A stretch of DNA of 64,000 bases from Paracidovorax wautersii (GCF_900113035.1 NZ_FONX01000018.1:1-64000), one strand, 5' to 3'; shown: positions 29,555 through 40,600, counted from the stretch's first letter. Made by a program: numbers and translations. Notes: generated from the sequence alone by a model not told the origin.

Positions 29555-29629
29555 GCGAGGACTCTCCTATTTCAATCACCGAGGGCCGCTGCGCCGGCAG
29601 CAACCCCATACTGTTCTGGCGCCAGGGCT

Positions 29630-30241
29630 TCAGGCCTGGCCCGACTTGGACCCGCCGCGCCCCTTGAAATCCACCAGCGGTGCCAGGCGTGCGTCCTTGA
29701 GCTCGTCAAGGGTGAACCCCAGAGCCTGCAGCGGGGCGGGCACGCGCTTCTTGCTCACTTTCTGGCCGGGCTTCACTGCGGGCTCGTCGCTCCACACGAT
29801 CTGCCAGCCTCCGGACTCGGCACGCTCGAGCGTGCCGCGGAATTTCTTGCGATTGACGTTCACCTGGCCTTCGGCCGCGGCACCCAGCGGGGCCTTGAGC
29901 GTGAGGTCGATCACCGAGCCGGCGAAGCGCACGAAATCCTGTTCGTGGCGCAAGGGCCGGTCGATGCCGGGAGAGGACACCTCGAGCCGCTTGTAGTCCA
30001 CGCCATCGACTTCCAGGGCGAACTGCAGCTGGCGCGTGACCTTTTCGCAATCCTCGACGGTGACGAACTGATCGGGCAGCGCGGGCACTGCGGCCTCGGC
30101 ATCGCCGTCGGCGGCAATGACGGGGGCACTCCAGGGGAGATCGATGGTGATGCGCAGCAAGCCTCCAGCGGAGCGCTCGATCTCCACCAGGTCATAGCCC
30201 AGCCCGGCCACAGTTTGTTCAACGATCTCTTGCAATGCCAC
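29630..30241 (-). CDS. rimP: Ribosome maturation factor RimP
   Basis: RimP assists 30S assembly. The 203-aa protein has both usual domains: QEIVEQTVAGLGYDLVEIER and LRITIDL in the first, FALEVDGVDYKRLEVSSPGI with DRPLRHEQDFVRFAGS in the second. It is about 50 residues longer than E. coli RimP. The extra length comes from an Ala/Asp-rich insertion (about residues 37-55) and a basic C-terminal extension ending GGSKSGQA, features I associate with Comamonadaceae. It is the first gene of the nusA-infB operon. Confidence 0.92.
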   Translation of the reverse strand: MALQEIVEQTVAGLGYDLVEIERSAGGLLRITIDLPWSAPVIAADGDAEAAVPALPDQFVTVEDCEKVTRQLQFALEVDGVDYKRLEVSSPGIDRPLRHEQDFVRFAGSVIDLTLKAPLGAAAEGQVNVNRKKFRGTLERAESGGWQIVWSDEPAVKPGQKVSKKRVPAPLQALGFTLDELKDARLAPLVDFKGRGGSKSGQA

Positions 30242-30330
30242 GTGTGCTTCAGTTCAGTTTCCAGAAATGCGAAAAACCCGACAACCGCCCGAATTATTTC
30301 CGGCAGCTTCGAGCTCGAAAACAAACGCCC

Positions 30331-30360
30331 AAAAAAAACGGGCGGTGAGTACCCGCCCGT
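30331..30360 (-). terminator. Terminator after the thioredoxin-like gene
   Basis: ACGGGCGG (30338-30345) pairs with CCGCCCGT (30353-30360), followed on the minus strand by eight T. It insulates rimP from the upstream transcript; a rimP promoter should lie between 30242 and 30330. Confidence 0.88.
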
Positions 30361-30377
30361 CTGGTCGTGAGGCTCTT

Positions 30378-30412
30378 ATTGTAGCGCGTAACGCCTTGAT
30401 CTGCCAAGGCAG
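30378..30412. repeat. Possible degenerate dispersed repeat
   Basis: tgtagcgcgtaaCGCCTTGATCTGCCAAGGCA resembles the CGCTTGATCTGCAAGCG half of the family without the AT-rich palindrome. Weak. Confidence 0.3.
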
Positions 30413-30428
30413 AGGCACACAACTTGCA

Positions 30429-30815
30429 TCATGCCGCCCGCTGCGAATGCGCTGCGCTGATGCGTGCCAACAACGCTTGCGCCTCGGCCGGAGCAGGCGC
30501 TCCGCCCTCGGCCGACAGGCTTTCGAGCAGGCGCCGGAGCACCCCCGCCTGCGGCAGCAGCGGGCCGAAGAAACGGGCCGAGCCCCCCTGCCCCACCAGC
30601 AGCGTGGGGAACGTGTCCACATCCACATCGCCCGCCAGATCCTCCTCGTCCTCCACATCCACCCAGACGAAGCGCGCGCCCGGGCGGGACGCCGCGATTT
30701 CGTCGAAGGCGGCCCGGTAGTCGCGGCAGACGCCGCACCAGGCGGCGCACAGGCACACGACCCAGGTGGCGGAATCGTCGAGGGCGGCGCTCGGCGCCGG
30801 GGAGGATGAAGTCAT
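30429..30815 (-). CDS. Thioredoxin-like protein
   Basis: The 128-aa protein has a single thioredoxin fold with the redox motif WCGVC at residues 26-30 (CAAWCGVCRDYRAAF) and the cis-Pro segment VDTFPTLLVGQGG near residue 72. There is no signal peptide, so it acts in the cytoplasm. The active-site dipeptide Gly-Val differs from Gly-Pro of classical thioredoxin. The C-terminal helix ends LLARISAAHSQRAA. The ATG at 30815 was chosen over an in-frame GTG at 30839; neither has a strong ribosome site. Partner and pathway are unknown. Confidence 0.82.
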   Translation of the reverse strand: MTSSSPAPSAALDDSATWVVCLCAAWCGVCRDYRAAFDEIAASRPGARFVWVDVEDEEDLAGDVDVDTFPTLLVGQGGSARFFGPLLPQAGVLRRLLESLSAEGGAPAPAEAQALLARISAAHSQRAA

Positions 30816-30934
30816 GGAAGCGGAAGTCTGGTCAGTCACGGTGCATCGGCCCGCCGCAGGGGCGGACCAGGCCGATGGTAGCGACTGCCGGAACAGGGCA
30901 CGGCGGATAGCCCGCAAGACCGCACCCGAAGCCC

Positions 30935-31717
30935 TCAGCCACGGCCGGCGAAAGGCATCTTGGTCGCCATGACGGTATGGAACATCACATTGGCCTCCAG
31001 CGGCAGGTTGGCCATGTAGAGCACCGACTGGCCCACGATCTCCACATCCATCAAGGGCTCCGCCGCCACCACCCCGTGCGCCTGCATCACGCCCTGCGTC
31101 ATGCGCTGGGCCAGTTCGGTGCCCGCATTGCCCACATCGATCTGGCCCACGGCGATGTCGTATTTGCGCCCGTCCAGCGAGGCGGTCTTCGTCAACCCGA
31201 CGACGGCATGCTTGGTCGCGGTGTAGGCGATGGAGTTGGGCCGGGGCGTGTGCGCCGAGATCGAGCCGTTGTTGATGATGCGCCCGCCCCGCGGCGTCTG
31301 CGCCTTCATCACGCGGAAGGCATTCTGGATGCCATAGAACATGCCGTTCAGGTTGACGTCCACCACCTGCTTCCACTGCTCGATGGACAAGTCTTCGAGC
31401 GGCACGGCCGGCGCGCCGACGCCCGCGTTGTTGAACAGCAGATCCACCCGGCCGAAGACCTCGACCGCACGGTCGAACAGGGCCCGCACCGATTGCGGGT
31501 CGGACACATCGGCCGGCACGGGCAGCGCACGCGCGCCGGCACCCGATTCCTCCGCCACCTGCTGCAGCAGCGCGGCACGCCGCCCGCTCAGCACCACCGA
31601 CCAGCCATCGCGCAACAGCGCCAGCGACGCCGCCCGGCCGATGCCCGAGCCTGCGCCCGTGACGATGGCCACCCTCAATCCTGCTGCCTTCACTTTGTCC
31701 ACTTCTCTTTCCGACAT
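30935..31717 (-). CDS. Short-chain dehydrogenase/reductase
   Basis: The 260-aa SDR shows the nucleotide-binding [10 protein letters not shown] (about residue 20), NNAG ([12 protein letters not shown]), the catalytic Ser in [14 protein letters not shown] and the YxxxK pair in [14 protein letters not shown]. Classical SDR length. The substrate is unknown; the downstream gene (thioredoxin-like) is 119 bases away and not clearly co-transcribed. It lies 21 bases after the rnr stop on the same strand, so it may be read from the rnr promoter. Confidence 0.88.
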   Translation of the reverse strand: MSEREVDKVKAAGLRVAIVTGAGSGIGRAASLALLRDGWSVVLSGRRAALLQQVAEESGAGARALPVPADVSDPQSVRALFDRAVEVFGRVDLLFNNAGVGAPAVPLEDLSIEQWKQVVDVNLNGMFYGIQNAFRVMKAQTPRGGRIINNGSISAHTPRPNSIAYTATKHAVVGLTKTASLDGRKYDIAVGQIDVGNAGTELAQRMTQGVMQAHGVVAAEPLMDVEIVGQSVLYMANLPLEANVMFHTVMATKMPFAGRG

Positions 31718-31738
31718 GGAATACCCCGCCTCATCGCA

Positions 31739-34054
31739 TCAGCGGCGCGTGCGGCGCGACTTGGAGGCGCTCTTGCCCGGCGATTTCTTGCCGGCCGCCT
31801 TGCCCGCGCCTCCGGCGGAGCCTTTGCCCGCCGAACGCTCCGGGGAGGACTCGGCACGCGACTTGGCTCCGCGCCGGCTTCGGGCCGGCGGCGGCGAAGC
31901 ATCCAGCCCCGCCCCATCGTCCTGCGGCACCCGCAGCGCCGCACCGCCACCAGCGCCCCGCTCACGGGCAGGGCGTGGCGCCGCCAGCGCCTCACCCTCG
32001 CGCACCAGGCGGAAGTCGATCTTGCGGCCGTCCAGATCGACGCGACTCACCTGCACACGCACCCGCGTGCCGATCGCATAGCGGATGCCCGTGCGCTCGC
32101 CGCGCAGCTCCTGCCGGGCTTCGTCGAACTTGAAGTATTCGCCGCCCAGTTCGGTGATGTGGACCAAGCCCTCCACGTACATCGCGTCGAGCGTGACGAA
32201 GATGCCGAAGCTGGTGGCCGAGCTGACCACGCCGCTGTATTCCTCGCCCAGATGCTCGCGCATGTACTTGCACTTGAGCCAAGCCTCGACGTCGCGGCTG
32301 GCTTCGTCCGCGCGGCGCTCGTTGGCGCTGCAATGCAGGCCGGCGGCCTCCCAGGCCTGCGTCTCGCGCGACGGGGCGACCACTTCCTTGCGGGGCTTGT
32401 TCGTCGGCGCCGCGACGCGGGCCGCCAGGCGCTTGGCCAACTTGGCGTGGGCTTCGCCCGGCGTGGGCAACGCGGGCAGCTTGTACTTGGTGCCGCCCAG
32501 GATGGCCTTGATGACGCGGTGCACCAGCAGGTCGGGATAGCGCCGGATCGGGCTGGTGAAGTGCGTGTAGGCCTCGAACGCCAAGCCGAAGTGGCCGCTG
32601 TTGATGGGCGTGTAGATCGCCTGCTGCATCGAACGCAGCAGCATGGTGTGGATCTGCTGGGCGTCGGGCCGGTCCTTGGTCGCCTCGGCGATGGCCTGGA
32701 ACTCGGAGGGCTTGGGATCGTCGCCGATCGTCATGCCGACGCCCATGGCCTTCAGGTAGCCGCGCAGGATCTCCTGCTTTTCCGGCGTCGGGCCTTCGTG
32801 CACCCGGAAGAGCCCGGGCTGGCCGCCCTGCGCGATGAAGTCCGCGCTGCAGACGTTGGCAGCCAGCATGGCCTCTTCGATGAGCCGGTGCGCGTCGTTG
32901 CGCGTGCGCGGCACGATCTTCTCGATGCGGCCGTTCTCGTCGCAGACGATCTGCGTCTCGGTGGTCTCGAAGTCCACCGCGCCGCGCTGCTTGCGCGCTT
33001 CCAGCAGCGCACGATAGACATCGTGCAGGTTAAGCAGATCGGCCACGCGCGCCTTGCGCCTGGTGGCCTCCGGTCCGCGCGTGTTCGCCAGGATGGCCGC
33101 CACCTCGGTGTAGGTGAAGCGGGCGTGGCTGAACATCACCGCCGGGTAGAACTGGTAGGCATGGACTTCGCCCTTGGCCGTGACCAGCATGTCGCAGACC
33201 ATGCACAGCCGCTCGACCTCGGGGTTGAGCGAGCACAGGCCGTTGGAGAGCTTCTCCGGCAGCATGGGGATCACCCGGCGCGGGAAATAGACGCTGGTGG
33301 CGCGGTCGTAGGCGTCGATGTCGATCGCGCTGCCGGTTTCCACGTAATGGCTCACGTCGGCGATCGCCACCAGCAGGCGCCAGCCCTTGGCGCGGCCGAC
33401 CTTGGCGGGCTCGCAGTACACGGCATCGTCGAAGTCGCGCGCGTCCTCGCCGTCGATGGTGACGAGAGGCACGTCGGTCAGGTCCACGCGGCGGCGTTTG
33501 TCCTGCGCGCGCACTTTCTCGGGCAGCGCCTTGGCCTGCGCGAGGCAGTCTTCGGAGAATTCATGCGGCACGCCGTATTTGCGCACCGCGATCTCGATCT
33601 CCATGCCGGGGTCGTCCACCTCGCCCAGCACTTCCGTGATGCGGCCCACGGGCTGGCCGAAGAGCGCCGGCGGCTCGGTCAGCTCGACCACCACCACCTG
33701 CCCGGGCTTGGCCACGCCAGTGGCGCCCTTGGGAATCAGCACATCCTGGCCGTAGCGCTTGTCTTCGGGAGCGACAAGCCAGACACCGCTTTCCTGCAGC
33801 AGGCGGCCGATGATGGGCTGCGCGGGGCGTTCGACGATCTCGACGACCCGGCCTTCGGGGCGTCCGCGCCGGTCCTGGCGCACGATACGGACCTTCACGC
33901 GGTCCTTGTGGAGCACCGCCCTCATCTCGTTGGGAGGCAGATAGATGTCGCCTTCACCGTCGTCACGCAACACGAAACCGTGACCGTCTCGGTGCCCCTG
34001 CACGCTACCTTCGATTTCGTCAGCGCCTTGCGCGACGGACGTGCCGGAGTTCAT
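31739..34054 (-). CDS. rnr: Exoribonuclease R
   Basis: RNase R is a processive 3'-to-5' exonuclease that degrades structured RNA and takes part in tmRNA quality control. The 771-aa protein has cold-shock domains (about residues 15-190), the RNB catalytic domain with metal-binding Asp in IDGEDARDFDDAVY, an S1 domain (HLGEEYSGVVSSATSFGIFV) and a Lys/Arg/Ser-rich tail. It lacks the N-terminal helix-turn-helix present in E. coli RNase R. The ATG at 34054 begins MNSGTSVAQ; an in-frame TTG 15 bases upstream is possible. The start region overlaps the promoter of the divergent tRNA-Leu gene. Confidence 0.94.
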   Translation of the reverse strand: MNSGTSVAQGADEIEGSVQGHRDGHGFVLRDDGEGDIYLPPNEMRAVLHKDRVKVRIVRQDRRGRPEGRVVEIVERPAQPIIGRLLQESGVWLVAPEDKRYGQDVLIPKGATGVAKPGQVVVVELTEPPALFGQPVGRITEVLGEVDDPGMEIEIAVRKYGVPHEFSEDCLAQAKALPEKVRAQDKRRRVDLTDVPLVTIDGEDARDFDDAVYCEPAKVGRAKGWRLLVAIADVSHYVETGSAIDIDAYDRATSVYFPRRVIPMLPEKLSNGLCSLNPEVERLCMVCDMLVTAKGEVHAYQFYPAVMFSHARFTYTEVAAILANTRGPEATRRKARVADLLNLHDVYRALLEARKQRGAVDFETTETQIVCDENGRIEKIVPRTRNDAHRLIEEAMLAANVCSADFIAQGGQPGLFRVHEGPTPEKQEILRGYLKAMGVGMTIGDDPKPSEFQAIAEATKDRPDAQQIHTMLLRSMQQAIYTPINSGHFGLAFEAYTHFTSPIRRYPDLLVHRVIKAILGGTKYKLPALPTPGEAHAKLAKRLAARVAAPTNKPRKEVVAPSRETQAWEAAGLHCSANERRADEASRDVEAWLKCKYMREHLGEEYSGVVSSATSFGIFVTLDAMYVEGLVHITELGGEYFKFDEARQELRGERTGIRYAIGTRVRVQVSRVDLDGRKIDFRLVREGEALAAPRPARERGAGGGAALRVPQDDGAGLDASPPPARSRRGAKSRAESSPERSAGKGSAGGAGKAAGKKSPGKSASKSRRTRR

Positions 34055-34062
34055 TTTTTTGA

Positions 34063-34070
34063 TATACAAT
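34063..34070 (+). promoter_or_regulatory. Promoter -10 of the first tRNA-Leu gene
   Basis: TATACAAT at 34063-34070 lies 18 bases before the tRNA. The -35 must fall within the first codons of rnr, which is read the other way. Confidence 0.5.
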
Positions 34071-34087
34071 CTAAGTCTTTCCTGAAA

Positions 34088-34172
<85 letters not shown>

Positions 34173-34206
34173 AGTTTAACGACAACCCGTCAGGGTTTTC
34201 GAAATT

Positions 34207-34239
34207 AAAAAAGCCGCTTCTCACCAAGCGGCTTTTTTT
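34207..34239 (+). terminator. Terminator after first tRNA-Leu
   Basis: AAGCCGCTT and AAGCGGCTT with an A-run before and seven T after. Confidence 0.9.
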
Positions 34240-34377
34240 ATGAGAGATCACCGCATGGGATGGCCTGCAAAGGCCGGTTCATGCCACTGCCGAGGAGTTG
34301 CAACTTCGGATCGAAATTTTTCCAAGTTTCGTTCGGGACGCAAAAAATTCGGCATATAATTTGATCTTTCCTGAAAT
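34240..34377 (+). promoter_or_regulatory. Promoter of the second tRNA-Leu gene
   Basis: A perfect -10 TATAAT lies at 34355-34360, with a weak -35 TTCGGG (34332-34337) 17 bases before it. The initial transcribed region ctttcctgaaa is shared with the first copy. So each tRNA has its own promoter and terminator. Confidence 0.65.
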
Positions 34378-34462
<85 letters not shown>

Positions 34463-34469
34463 AAACATG

Positions 34470-34503
34470 AAAAGCCGCTGTGGTAACACAGCGGCTTTTT
34501 TTA
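34470..34503 (+). terminator. Terminator after second tRNA-Leu
   Basis: AAAGCCGCTGTG, loop GTAA, CACAGCGGCTTT, then T-run: a perfect 12-bp stem. Confidence 0.92.
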
Positions 34504-34575
34504 TGGCCGATCGCAAAGCATGTGGCGCAGCCAACGCCCCCCCCGAATGCCGGCATGGCCAGCCGGCGACCCCAT

Positions 34576-34618
34576 GAAAAAAGGCGCGCAAGGGATGCCT
34601 CCCCTGCGCGCCTTTTTT
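34576..34618 (-). terminator. Terminator of the DUF349 gene
   Basis: GGCGCGCA (34583-34590) pairs with TGCGCGCC (34605-34612), flanked by A- and T-runs. It works on both strands; the gene it serves is the leftward DUF349 gene. Confidence 0.88.
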
Positions 34619-34677
34619 CTGGCGTGCCGTGCAAGCCGGCCAGAACCGGCTTCCAACACCTTATCGACTGACTCGCC

Positions 34678-37386
34678 TTACTTGCGCAGCAGCGCCTTCA
34701 GGGCGTTCTGCAGGCGGCGTGCCTTGGCATCGTCGCTCGGGCTCGCCAGCACGCGCGCGGCGTCCTGGCCCCAGGTCTGCACCGGGGACGGATCGTTGCG
34801 GCGCGTGAGCAGCTGCAGCTGCAGCGCACGGCGTTCGGCGATCTGCTCGGCCGGCGTGGGCACTTCGGCCGCGATCTCCAGGCGCAGCAGCGACTGGGCC
34901 GCATCGCCATCGGCCGGAGCCGACAGGGCCTGCGCCCAGGCCGTGCGGGTCGATGCGTTCACCTGGCCGCCCAGTTCCTGCACGCTCGGCAGCAGGGCCG
35001 GGTCGCGCTGGCTCCAGGCCGACAGCATCTGCGTCAGGGCTTCGCCGTGGGCCTGGGCCGCCAGCTTGCGCAGGGCGCTCTGGGCATGCTCCATGGCTTC
35101 GCGCTGCGCGCGGAAGGCGGCATCGCCCAGGCGCGGTCCACGGGCCTCCGGTGCGCCGACACGGTCGTTGCGGTCGCCGAAACGGCCGGGGCGGCCTGCA
35201 GCGTCGCGCGGGCCACGGGCACCGTCCTTGCCACGGCCATCGGGGCGGGCACCACGGCCGGCAGCCGCAGGGGCCACGTCCTTGCGCACGCCGGGGCGGT
35301 CGTCGCCGCGCACGGCCACCACCGGGCGAGGTGCCGGCTTGGGCGCCGGGGCGGCGGGCTCGGCGCCCTCCTCGCCCGCTACGCTTTCAGTAGCATCCTG
35401 CGCAGATTCTGCGGGCGCTGCGGCGGCTTTTTCCTGCTTGGCGGCTTCGGCATCGGCGGCATTGCCCAGGGCCTGGCTGCGCAGGGCGTTTTCCAGATCG
35501 GCCATGGCGCCGCGGATGCGCTGGGCATCGCCGCTGGCGTTGGCGGCTTCCAGGGCCTTGGAGGCATCCAGCACGGCGCGGTCGCGGGCGCTCATCTCAC
35601 CAGCGGCGCGTTCGCGCTCGGCGGACTTGCGGTTGAAGGCCTCGTCGATGGGCTTGCGGAACGCATCCCAGAGCTTCTGTTCCTGCTTGCGGTCCAGCGG
35701 CACGGACTGCGCCTCGGCCTGCCAGCGCTGCTGCAGGGCCTTGACGGCATCCACGCGCAACATGGGCGCAGCGCCCAGGGCGTTGGCTTCCTCGATCATC
35801 GCGTGGCGGCGTGCGAGGCTGTCCTTCTTGGCGGTTTCCAGCGGCGCGGATGCGGCGGAGAAAGCCTGCTTCCACTGCGGCTGCAGCTCGGCGAACATCT
35901 TTTCGCCGACATGGCCGCCATCGCGCCAGCGGTCGCTGAACTGGTGCAGCGCACGGTTCACGGCCTTCAGGTCGGATGCGAGGGCGGGCAGCTGGTCCTG
36001 CGTCCAGGTCTTGAGCTCTTCGATCAGGGCCAGGCGCTGGGCCTTGTGCTCTGCGGCGTCGGAGCGCACCTTGTCCAGCCAGGCTTCCACGACCTTGTGC
36101 GCGGCGTTGCAGGCTTCGTCGAACTTCTTCCAGAGCGCATGGTTGGCCGGGCCGCCTTGGTCGGCCTGCTTCCACTGGTCGCGCAGCTGGCGCAGGGTTT
36201 CCTGCATCTTGCGGCCGCCCAGGGCCTGGCCATCGGGGCGCTTGAGCAGGGCTTCGGCGCGGGCCACCAGGTCCTCGCGGATCTGGTCGGCGCTCCAGCG
36301 CTGCCAGCCTTCGAGTTCGCCGGCCGCCACCAGGGCGCCGTGCACGCGCTGCTCCAGCGCGTTGTCGATGTGGCGGCCCTGCACCTTGAGCACGGCGCGC
36401 AGCGCGGCAGCGGCGCCGGCGCTGGCCTTGCCGTGGCCTTCGGCGGTTTCCTGCTCGAGCTTGCCCAGGGCTTCGGTCACGGCCTGCACGGCCTTGTCGC
36501 GCACCTGCGGATCGACCTTGGGCTTGGCCACGGGGCGGGCTTCGGTCTTGGCCGCGACGGTGGCCGCCTCGGCGGGCAGGCCGCGCGCCACGCGCAGCTC
36601 ATCGGCCCAGACGGGCACGGGCGGCAGCGGGGCATTGGCGTCTTCGGCGGCAGCGGCGGCCTGGGCCACGGCGGGCTGGAAGGCGTCCCACACCAGCAGC
36701 AGCTGGGCGCGGGAAGCATCGAGCAAAGGAGGGAAGCGCGCTTCCACGCTGGCCCAGGCGGCATCGCCGGTCAGCGCTTCGGCCTGTTCCTGCCAGCGGC
36801 CAACGTCGGTGCGCAGCACTTCGAGCGCGGCCTGCGCATCGCGCCAGGGCTTGGTGGAGAGCACTTCGATGCGCTGGGCCAGCAGCACGGCGGCCTCGCG
36901 CTGCACCTGCACGCGGTGCTGCAGGTCTTCGATGGTCTTGATGCGGTCGGCCAGCTGCACCTTCAGGGCCGAGAGCGGTTCGCGCGACAGCGGCGCGCCG
37001 GCCTTGGCGGCGTCGCGCTGCCAGGCCATGGCGTCGGCGATGTTGAGCTTGGAGGCCGACAGCAGCGCCTGGGCCTTTTCGGCCCATTCGGCGGCGATGG
37101 CTTCCTGGCCCTTGGCACGGCGGATCTCGTCGAGCCGCTCGCGCACGGCGCGGGCCGCACCCTTGTCGCGGGCGCTGAGTTCCTTGAACACCTCTTGCAG
37201 GGCCTCTTGCTCGGGCTGGGTCGCCAGCCAGTCGCGGATGCGCGAGGCGCGCTCGCCCGAGGTGGGGGCAGAGAATGCGCCACCCGTCAGCGCGTCGAGA
37301 GGATGCGGCTCGGAGGCCTTGGCCGGGGCCGGATTCACTTCAGGTGCGTCGGAGGACATTTTGCTGCGGGGGGAAAAAGGAAACAT
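34678..37386 (-). CDS. Large DUF349 protein
   Basis: The product is about 902 aa, almost entirely alpha-helical and rich in Ala, Glu, Arg and Trp. It contains repeated DUF349 units, seen as recurring W-centred helices such as LWDAFRKPIDEAFNRKSAE and LWKKFDEACNAAHKVVEAWL. A low-complexity Ala/Pro/Arg/Gly linker lies near residues 650-770, followed by a C-terminal helical part. DUF349 proteins of unknown function are widespread; no enzyme motif is seen. The start is uncertain: ATG at 37386 (MFPFSPRSK) or 37359 (MSSDAPE), neither with a good ribosome site. Confidence 0.8.
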   Translation of the reverse strand: MFPFSPRSKMSSDAPEVNPAPAKASEPHPLDALTGGAFSAPTSGERASRIRDWLATQPEQEALQEVFKELSARDKGAARAVRERLDEIRRAKGQEAIAAEWAEKAQALLSASKLNIADAMAWQRDAAKAGAPLSREPLSALKVQLADRIKTIEDLQHRVQVQREAAVLLAQRIEVLSTKPWRDAQAALEVLRTDVGRWQEQAEALTGDAAWASVEARFPPLLDASRAQLLLVWDAFQPAVAQAAAAAEDANAPLPPVPVWADELRVARGLPAEAATVAAKTEARPVAKPKVDPQVRDKAVQAVTEALGKLEQETAEGHGKASAGAAAALRAVLKVQGRHIDNALEQRVHGALVAAGELEGWQRWSADQIREDLVARAEALLKRPDGQALGGRKMQETLRQLRDQWKQADQGGPANHALWKKFDEACNAAHKVVEAWLDKVRSDAAEHKAQRLALIEELKTWTQDQLPALASDLKAVNRALHQFSDRWRDGGHVGEKMFAELQPQWKQAFSAASAPLETAKKDSLARRHAMIEEANALGAAPMLRVDAVKALQQRWQAEAQSVPLDRKQEQKLWDAFRKPIDEAFNRKSAERERAAGEMSARDRAVLDASKALEAANASGDAQRIRGAMADLENALRSQALGNAADAEAAKQEKAAAAPAESAQDATESVAGEEGAEPAAPAPKPAPRPVVAVRGDDRPGVRKDVAPAAAGRGARPDGRGKDGARGPRDAAGRPGRFGDRNDRVGAPEARGPRLGDAAFRAQREAMEHAQSALRKLAAQAHGEALTQMLSAWSQRDPALLPSVQELGGQVNASTRTAWAQALSAPADGDAAQSLLRLEIAAEVPTPAEQIAERRALQLQLLTRRNDPSPVQTWGQDAARVLASPSDDAKARRLQNALKALLRK

Positions 37387-37695
37387 GGATCCAGTAAGGA
37401 AAGAAAGGCCGGCGGGAAGCCAGCGCGGATGGCCGGTCGCAAGATCGGGCGCGCCCGGCGCATCGAAACCGCTATTTTCGCCCGGTTTTGGAGGAAGCAG
37501 AGGCCGGACCGTCATCACCCACCCGGCCCGCACGATTCAAGAGCCCCGCTGACGCGGTCCCGAGGACCTTCCGAGCGCGGCTGAAGGAGCAATTGGGGCC
37601 TGGGCGGCGCAGTGCAAGCGCCACTCTATCAACATCCCGCGCCGGCCTTGAAAGCATGTGTGCCACAGGCCCATCCTGCGGTCGATGAGCCCGCC
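37387..37695. other. Intergenic DNA, no feature recognised
   Basis: The 309 bases between the DUF748 and DUF349 genes should hold the DUF349 promoter. I see no repeat, RNA gene or convincing terminator. Confidence 0.5.
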
Positions 37696-40600
37696 TCACC
37701 GGGCCTGCAGCGTCATGCTGGCCCGGGGCGTCCAGGCATCGCCGCCGGCATCGGCACGGGGCGCACCCACGAAGAGGCGATCCAGCGGCACGGCGTGCTG
37801 GGCCAGATAGTCGCGTGCCGCAGCGCCTCGCGCCACCGCCAGCGCGCGCATCGCGTCGGCGGGCACAGCGATGTGGGCGAGCAGCAGGCGCTCCATGTCC
37901 CCGGCCGGCAGATCCTTGGCCAGGCCGATGAGGTTGCGGGGCTTGGGCATGTCGGCACGGCGATAGACCTCTTTGAGCAGGCCGTTGTATTCATCCGGGC
38001 TGATCGCTACCGGAGCCCCCGCCGCCGCAGCCGCCTCTGCGCCCAGCCCCGCGCGCGCGACTGCCCGGCGCTTTTCGGCCAGCACCATGTCGTGCAGGCG
38101 CTGGCGCTTCCAGCCTTCGCGGTCGGCCTCCGGCGCGGCCTCGCCCACCACGGTCAGGGTGAGCGCGGGCCGGTCGGCGAGCGCGCGGGCGATCTTGTCC
38201 AGGCGCTCGCGGGAGGCCGCATCCAGCGCCGCGCTGCCGGGCGCGAATTCGATCCGGTCGAGCTCCTCGCTGCCGCCGAAGGCCCCTGCCAGCAAAGAGA
38301 ACGGCGAGGTCACCGCCTTGAGCACCATGTTGCCCAGCACGCGCCAGATGACGGAGCCGAGGCGGAATTCCGGGTCGTTGAGCGAGCCGCTGATCGGCAG
38401 ATCGACATCGATCACGCCGTCGCGGTCCGCCAGCAGGGCCGCCGCCAGGCGCACGGGCAGGCTGGCCGGTGCGCCCTCCACCGCATCGCCGAAGGCCAGC
38501 TGCCGCAGCACGACGCGGTTGCTGGCCGTGAGCTGCCCATCGGGCTGCACGCGATAGTTCACGTCCACGGCCAGCTTGCCGCGCTCGATGGCATGGCCGG
38601 CGTACTTCACGCTGTAGGGCGACAGCGGCGGCAGCTCCAGATCGCGCATGCGCCCCTGGATGTCGAGGGCGAGCGGCTGGGCCAGCGGATTGAGCTGGCC
38701 GCTGATCTCGACGGAAGCCGTGCCCTCGGCCTTGCCGCGCAGCTCCAGATCGGCCATCTGCGGCGCCTCGCCCGGCGCCGAGGCGCTGGCCGATGCGAAG
38801 GCGCCCAGCCGGCCGGCCAGCTCGCTCAGGTCGGTGGAGTAGTTCGGCTTCACGAAGCGATCGGAGAAGGCCACGCTGCCACCGGCCAACGTGATGGGCC
38901 CGAACCGGATGCGGGGGGCAGCCGCGGCAGCATCGGCGGGCGGCTCCTTCGGCACGTCCTGGCGGGCGCTCCCGCCATTCGCCGAGACGGGGATGGGCTT
39001 GAGCAGGTCCTGCAGATTGAGGCGGCCGTTCTCCTGCAGAACGACACGGGCGAAGAAATCGCTCAGCGCGGTCTCACGCACCTGCAGCGACCAGGGCTTG
39101 CCAGCGGCGGTCTCCAGGCGCAGGCCGCGCAGACCCAGGGCTTTCCAGCGCAGCAGGTCATCGGCACTGGCAGAGCCGCAGGGCTCCTCGCCGTCCGGCG
39201 AGGCGTCGCGCGGGCCGGCGCAAGATGCCGCGCCCCGCTCCAGCACGCGCACTTCGTCGATCGACAGATCGCCCTGCAAGGCCGTGGCCGATACGCCCGC
39301 CGTGCCCTGCGCATGGCGCACGTCGCCGGCAAAGCTGCCCTCGGCCCGCGCGATGCGCACGTTGAGGCGATCGGCGGCATAGGGCTCCAGCGCCTGCAGA
39401 GGCAGGTGGCTGGCCTGCAGCTTGCCCTGCAGTTCCAGGGGACGCAGGCGCAGCGTGCCGTCATAGTTCAGCCGGCCGGGCTCGAAACGCCCAGAGCCCA
39501 CGCGTGCCGCGAGGCTGAGGGGCGACGGCGCGGCGGCATCCGCACCCGGCGCAGGCAGTGGTGAAAGCCCACGCACACGCATCTGCAGCGACGACAGCTG
39601 CACCGACACCGGCCCGCCGGCTGCGGCCTCGTCACGGAAGGCCAGCGCCCCGCCCTCCACGGCCGCATCGTCGATGCGCAGCTGCCAGGGGGCCGCGGCC
39701 GGCGCCTGAAGCGCATCGCCGCCCGGCGCCGCGGAACCCGTGGAAGCGGCCGGCTGACGCCATGCCTCGAACATCCAGCGGCCCTGCGCATCGCGCGACA
39801 CCGCAGCCCGTGGCTCCGTCACTTTCAGCGACCCGACCGAGGCCGTGCGCTGTGGCCAGCGGACCCAGGCATCGGTGGCCTCCAGCCTGCGGACCTTCAC
39901 CTGCCGGCCTGGGGCGGAAGAACTGCCTCCCGCCGTGGCGCCCGAAGCACAAGGCGCAGCGGCGGCGACGGATGCGCCAGTGCCGCAATCCAGTGTCAAC
40001 CCATTGACGGCCAGCCGTGCCACACGGGCCACCATGGCAGGCCCCTTCCATGCCAGCCCCAGGTCGGCATCGACGGTGCCGCTCAACCGGGGCCGCAAAT
40101 AGGAACGCAGATAGGGTGCGGCCGACTCCAGCGGCAGCCCCGCCACGGAGACCGCGGCCTGCGCGGCGCCGCTGCGGGCTTCGCCGGCCAGCGCCAGTCG
40201 GGCCTCCTTGCCGGGCAGATCGGCGCTGGCCCGGAATCGCACCGGTCGCTGCAGGGGCCAGTTCAGGTCGGAAGCCTGCAGCTGCACATGGCGGGCCTCC
40301 CACCGGGGCCCATCCACGCTGCGGTCCGTCCAGCCGATGCGGCCGTTCGCCACGGCGACACGCTGGACCGCCACCGTCCAGGCGGCGCCATCCTGGGCCG
40401 GAGACGGAGAAGACGGGGCAGGTCGCGACGGGCTCGGCCATTCCAGCCTTCCATCTGCGGCCCGGCGCAGCTCCGCTCGCAGACCCTCCGACTCGATGGA
40501 TTCCAGCAACACCTTGCGCTGCAGCGGCTGCACGTCCTGCAAACGCAAGCGCAGCGCATCGAAGCCGATCACTTCGCGGGCCTGGCCGTCGAGCATCTGG